Shown: in pieces, positions 60,929 to 64,000 of the stretch
Layout of the letters: each line of letters opens with the position of its first letter
Position numbering within the stretch: position 1 is the stretch's first letter
Origin: Sedimentisphaerales bacterium
GTDB taxonomy: Bacteria > Planctomycetota > Phycisphaerae > Sedimentisphaerales > Anaerobacaceae
Assembly: GCA_016927855.1 (NCBI GenBank)
Contig: JAFGLV010000145.1
Coordinates: 62,001 to 126,000, forward strand
Direction: 5' to 3'
Length of the DNA stretch: 64,000 nucleotides
The notes under the pieces: model-generated
Told to the model about the DNA's origin: nothing
Databases searched by the model: none
Seen by the model: only the letters and a program-made list of their open reading frames with translations
Made by a program: the position numbers and the translations under genes

Positions 60929-62773
60929 ATGATCGCTAGTGTCAAAAAGACGTTTCTGTCCATGGTCAGGCCCAAGTGGCTGACGGGACCGATCTTCGAG
61001 AAGGAGTTGCGTGTCTCATCGCGGCGGCGGCGCAACTACGTGCTGCGGTTCTTCTATATTCTGCTGCTGACGATCTTCGTGGGGATGGTCTGGCTGAGCG
61101 TCGCGGAGTATCAGGGCGACGTGACATACCAGCGCTCGCGCATGGCCGCGGCCGGTAAAGAGATCGTCATGACCATCGTGTTCTTCCAGTTCATCGCGAC
61201 ACAGGTGCTCGCCATCGTCATGCTCAGCACCGCCATCAGCGACGAGGTCTACCATCGCACCCTGGGCCTGCTGATGACCACGCCGATCACCAGTCTCCAG
61301 GTGGTGATGGGCAAGGTGCTCAGCAAGCTGCTGCAACTGGGACTGCTTCTCGCCATCACGCTGCCGATGCTCGCCGTCGTGCGCATCTTCGGCGGCATCC
61401 CCTGGGGCTATCTTCTGTCGAGCTTCTGCGTCACGCTGACCGCGGTCCTCTTTGCCGGCTCGGTGAGCCTGTTGATTTCGATCAACAACCGCCGGGCCTA
61501 CGCCGTCATCATTCGTACCGGGTTTGTCCTCCTGAGTTTCTACCTCATCATTCCGCTGATCCTGGCGGCCTTGATGGGATACCTTGTGCCTCTGTTCGGA
61601 CCGATCCTGAACGTGCGCGGCTTCTTCTCGCCGTGGAGGTGGGCGCTGCTGGCGCACCTGAACCCATTCTACGGCATCATGGCCAACACCGAGCGGATGA
61701 TGTCGCCGGGGACAAGAGGGATGCCCTTCATCTGGCCGGTGCATTGCCTCGTCATGCTGGGTCTGTCGGCCTTGGTGCTGACCTGGTCGGCCAAGATCGT
61801 GCGCCGGGTCGCGCTGCGCCAGGTGACAGGACAGCTCGATCCGTCGGCGGGAGGCCTGAAGGTTGGCCGGAAGCGGTGCCGCGATTCGGCGCCGGTCGCA
61901 GAAGGGCGGGTCAAGCGCGTGATCGGCCCGGCGGTCGTCTGGAAGGAACTGCGTGCGCCGCTGATTCAGGGTGTGGATCATCGCAACAGCTACATAGGTC
62001 TGGCCGCGACCCTTGGCATGCTGCTGCTCACCTACATTACCGGCTATCTGGATCGCTCGCTGCGAGAGGAGTTCTGGCACGTGTCCTACGGACTGCTATT
62101 CGTCTTCATCGGGATCATCGTCGCGACGGTCTTTTCGGCGACTCGCATCACCACCGAGAAGGAGGCGCAGACCTGGTCGCTCTTGCTGGCGACGCCGTTG
62201 GAGGACCGGGACATCTTGCTCGGCAAAGCGGTCAGCGCGTTTAGGCGGTGCCTGCCGATCTGGGGCCTGCTGGCCGGCCATGTGATCTTGTTCGTGCTGG
62301 TCGGCTACATTCACCCGATCGCCATCTTCCATCTGGCGATCCTCGTGACGTGGTTAACGTGTTTCGTGACGGGAACCGGCCTGTATTTCAGCGCGCGGTT
62401 CGCGCGGACGACGTCGGCGGTCCTCGCCAGTTTCGGTGTGATGCTAAGCTTGTGGGCGGTCGGACCCGTGCTGGCAGGTCTGCTGGACCTGATGGGCGGC
62501 TCGATTCGAGGCGGTTTGCTCACGAAGTACATGCTGATTCACCCGGCCATCCAGACGCAACTCATCTTAGCGGGCGCCGGAGGCGCCGCCAACGGTCGAG
62601 CGGCGCTGGCAGAGTTGCAGTACGGCGAACGCTCCGTTCTCGGCTTCAGCCTGGAGGAATTCGGTCTTTCGGACATGACGTTTATTCTGACCGTGACCGC
62701 CCTGGCCTACGTCGGGACAGGAATCCTGTTCTTTTTTGGCGCCAAGCGCCGCCTGCGCCGCAACATCGTGTGA
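60929..62773 (+). CDS. ABC-2-type permease, paralogue 4 of 5
   Basis: 614 residues from ATG 60929. N-terminal motif GPIFEKELRVSSRRRRNYVLR; ISDEVYHRTLGLLMTTPITSLQVVMGKVLSKLL; central VIGPAVVWKELRAPLIQ; second-half TEKEAQTWSLLLATPLEDRDILLGKAV. About 12 TM helices. A longer periplasmic or cytoplasmic insert near residues 540-590 (GGAANGRAALAELQYGERS) distinguishes it. It begins 16 bases after the previous stop. Confidence 0.85.
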   Translation: MIASVKKTFLSMVRPKWLTGPIFEKELRVSSRRRRNYVLRFFYILLLTIFVGMVWLSVAEYQGDVTYQRSRMAAAGKEIVMTIVFFQFIATQVLAIVMLSTAISDEVYHRTLGLLMTTPITSLQVVMGKVLSKLLQLGLLLAITLPMLAVVRIFGGIPWGYLLSSFCVTLTAVLFAGSVSLLISINNRRAYAVIIRTGFVLLSFYLIIPLILAALMGYLVPLFGPILNVRGFFSPWRWALLAHLNPFYGIMANTERMMSPGTRGMPFIWPVHCLVMLGLSALVLTWSAKIVRRVALRQVTGQLDPSAGGLKVGRKRCRDSAPVAEGRVKRVIGPAVVWKELRAPLIQGVDHRNSYIGLAATLGMLLLTYITGYLDRSLREEFWHVSYGLLFVFIGIIVATVFSATRITTEKEAQTWSLLLATPLEDRDILLGKAVSAFRRCLPIWGLLAGHVILFVLVGYIHPIAIFHLAILVTWLTCFVTGTGLYFSARFARTTSAVLASFGVMLSLWAVGPVLAGLLDLMGGSIRGGLLTKYMLIHPAIQTQLILAGAGGAANGRAALAELQYGERSVLGFSLEEFGLSDMTFILTVTALAYVGTGILFFFGAKRRLRRNIV

Positions 62774-62811
62774 TCGCGGTACGCTTGCGGCAGGCCACCA
62801 GAAAGACTACC

Positions 62812-62877
62812 ATGATCGCTGTTGAGAATCGTGACGGCCGGCGGGACCTGAATGCATTGGCCGCCTGGCGTCGGTGA
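62812..62877 (+). other. 21-codon open frame in the spacer before permease 5
   Basis: ATG 62812 to TGA 62877 encodes MIAVENRDGRRDLNALAAWRR. Its first residues resemble the MIASV start of permease 4, so it could be a relic of a gene start or a leader peptide. No ribosome site is obvious, and a real product is doubtful. Confidence 0.25.
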
Positions 62878-62886
62878 GGAGTCTGA

Positions 62887-64000
62887 ATGAGCAGTGTCGT
62901 ATCGGATTCATGCATGCGTGTTTTGCGTCTGTCGTGGCTGACGGGACCGGTGTTCGATAAGGAGCTCCGCGTTGCCAGTCGGCGTCGCCGCAATTATCTG
63001 CTGCGCGGCGTCTACGTGATGGGCTTCCTGGCGCTGGTCGCACTGGTCTGGGTCGGCGTCGTCCCGAAAGACAATTCCGGTGCCTTCCAGGCGTCGCGCA
63101 TGGCCCAGGCCGGACAGATCATTATCCTGGCGATGGTGTGGTTTCAGTTCCTCGGCGCCCAAATTCTGGCGGTCGTCATGCTCAGCACCGCGATCAGCGA
63201 CGAGATTTACCATCGCACGCTGGGCCTGCTGATGACGACCCCGATCGGCAGCTTTCAGATCGTCCTGGGCAAGCTGCTCAGCAAACTGCTGCAAGTGGTG
63301 CTGCTGCTGGCGATCTCGCTTCCCATGCTGGCGATCGTCCGCGTCTTTGGCGGCGTCCCCTGGGACTTTCTGCTCTATGCCCTCAGCATGACGCTGACCA
63401 CCACGGTCTTTTATGGTTGCCTGAGTCTGTTCTTCTCGATCTTCACCCGGCGTGCCTACGTCGTGATCATTCAAACGATTCTGACCGGGGCCGTCCTGTT
63501 CGGCTTGTTGCCCTTGTTGACGTTGCTGTTGCTCCATCAGATCGCGCCGCAGTCTTCGGAGCGGTTGATCTTGGGCCTGCTCTTCTATCTCAACCCGTAC
63601 TTCGCGATGCGTGCTTCCTTCAACTGGTTTGCGATCGGTCTCCCGACAGGCGTCGGGGCCTGGCCGATCCATTGCGGCGTGGCCTTGGGCGCTTCCGTGC
63701 TGCTGCTGGTGCTGGCGACCGTGTTCGTGCGCAAAGCGGCGCTGCGTCAGGTGACAGGTCGGGATGGGATGCTCTCGGGCCGGCGCCGCGTCGTCACGGC
63801 CGAGGGCGCGTCGGCGGGCCGCATTCGACGCGTGATCGGACCGCCGATTCTCTGGAAAGAGCATCGGGCGCCGCTGCTGTGCAAGTGGACGGTCGGCCGT
63901 GTGATCGTAGCGCTCGTTGGAACGATTCTGCTCCTGGCGCTCTATGTCCTCTGCGCGCGCGAACACGCCCTGGACGATCGCGAAGCGCACGTCACCTTTG
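62887..64000 (+). CDS. ABC-2-type permease, paralogue 5 of 5, cut by the window end
   Basis: The first 371 codons are present. ATG 62887 (GAGG 8 bases upstream) begins MSSVVSDSCMRVLRLSW, then GPVFDKELRVASRRRRNYLLR, ISDEIYHRTLGLLMTTPIGSFQIVLGKLLSKLLQ, VRVFGGVPWDFLLY and the central VIGPPILWKEHRAPLL. The segment is closest to paralogue 4 by eye. The frame is still open at base 64000, so the second half is outside the window. Confidence 0.85.
   Translation, partial: MSSVVSDSCMRVLRLSWLTGPVFDKELRVASRRRRNYLLRGVYVMGFLALVALVWVGVVPKDNSGAFQASRMAQAGQIIILAMVWFQFLGAQILAVVMLSTAISDEIYHRTLGLLMTTPIGSFQIVLGKLLSKLLQVVLLLAISLPMLAIVRVFGGVPWDFLLYALSMTLTTTVFYGCLSLFFSIFTRRAYVVIIQTILTGAVLFGLLPLLTLLLLHQIAPQSSERLILGLLFYLNPYFAMRASFNWFAIGLPTGVGAWPIHCGVALGASVLLLVLATVFVRKAALRQVTGRDGMLSGRRRVVTAEGASAGRIRRVIGPPILWKEHRAPLLCKWTVGRVIVALVGTILLLALYVLCAREHALDDREAHVTF

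Noticed and set aside
55445-62773. Permease array as an assembly artefact of one repeated gene
   Set aside because: The copies differ strongly in sequence and length outside the shared motifs, so they are true paralogues.

Overview
The window is high-GC, tightly packed bacterial chromosome. It most likely belongs to a planctomycete, probably class Phycisphaerae. The grounds are a Tat-exported sulfatase and a Tat-exported Gfo/Idh/MocA oxidoreductase, a prepilin-like secreted protein with a conserved C-terminal tail that I associate with that class, large LamG/CBM9-like/GLUG/DUF3160/DUF5060 exported proteins, and a long MoxR-DUF58-VWA-ABC gene train. The taxonomic call is inference. No rRNA, tRNA, CRISPR array, integrase or transposase gene was seen.

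Layout. 1-4.5 kb: the end of a radical-SAM gene, miaB, then (minus strand) sppA followed by a GH5-like lipoprotein. 4.6-5.8 kb: a REP doublet, a frameshifted and 5'-truncated DUF2156 remnant, and a near-consensus promoter with a 270-nt leader. 5.8-16 kb: a secreted triple-repeat protein, purD, an AsmA-like giant, a prepilin-like protein, a stand-alone HNH-type N-domain and a Tat sulfatase. 16-20 kb: two tandem overlapping OmpR-type regulators, then a lipoprotein and a DUF2971 protein whose promoter/leader regions are copies of each other. 20-28 kb: bacteriohemerythrin, then a minus-strand group encoding a TPR/CBM9/LamG protein, a sensor kinase, a BNR-like protein lacking its front, a small beta-barrel protein and a small membrane protein. 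28-34.7 kb: a minus-strand three-gene operon (GLUG protein, DUF3160 protein, DUF5060/DUF4038 protein) in which each gene has a different translational anomaly: a frameshift in a run of eight C/G, an in-frame amber codon, and an ATA codon where the start should be. 35-39.9 kb: another DUF5060-type protein, the Gfo/Idh/MocA oxidoreductase and a planctomycete-type membrane protein.

40-64 kb is one uninterrupted plus-strand gene train: a coiled-coil membrane protein, a ferric-type ABC binding lipoprotein, its permease fused to an NHL propeller, a VWA/amidotransferase-like membrane protein, a MoxR AAA+ ATPase, a DUF58 protein, a BatA-like VWA protein, a large membrane protein, an ABC ATPase, and five successive paralogous ABC-2-type permeases, the last cut by the window end. 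The MoxR/DUF58/VWA proteins probably form an envelope-associated chaperone/adaptor module, and the ATPase plus permeases an exporter or envelope-remodelling machine. The substrate cannot be read from sequence.

A second layer runs through the whole window: many short palindromic repeats with several unrelated stems but the same GTAG-plus-hairpin form, often as inverted doublets. This is the form of REP/REPIN elements mobilised by RAYT (REP-associated tyrosine) transposases. They lie between genes and also inside coding sequences, including two different families in-frame within one permease gene and one that supplies the stop codon of the VWA gene. This repeat layer and the multiply lesioned operon at 30-34.7 kb are the least ordinary things here.
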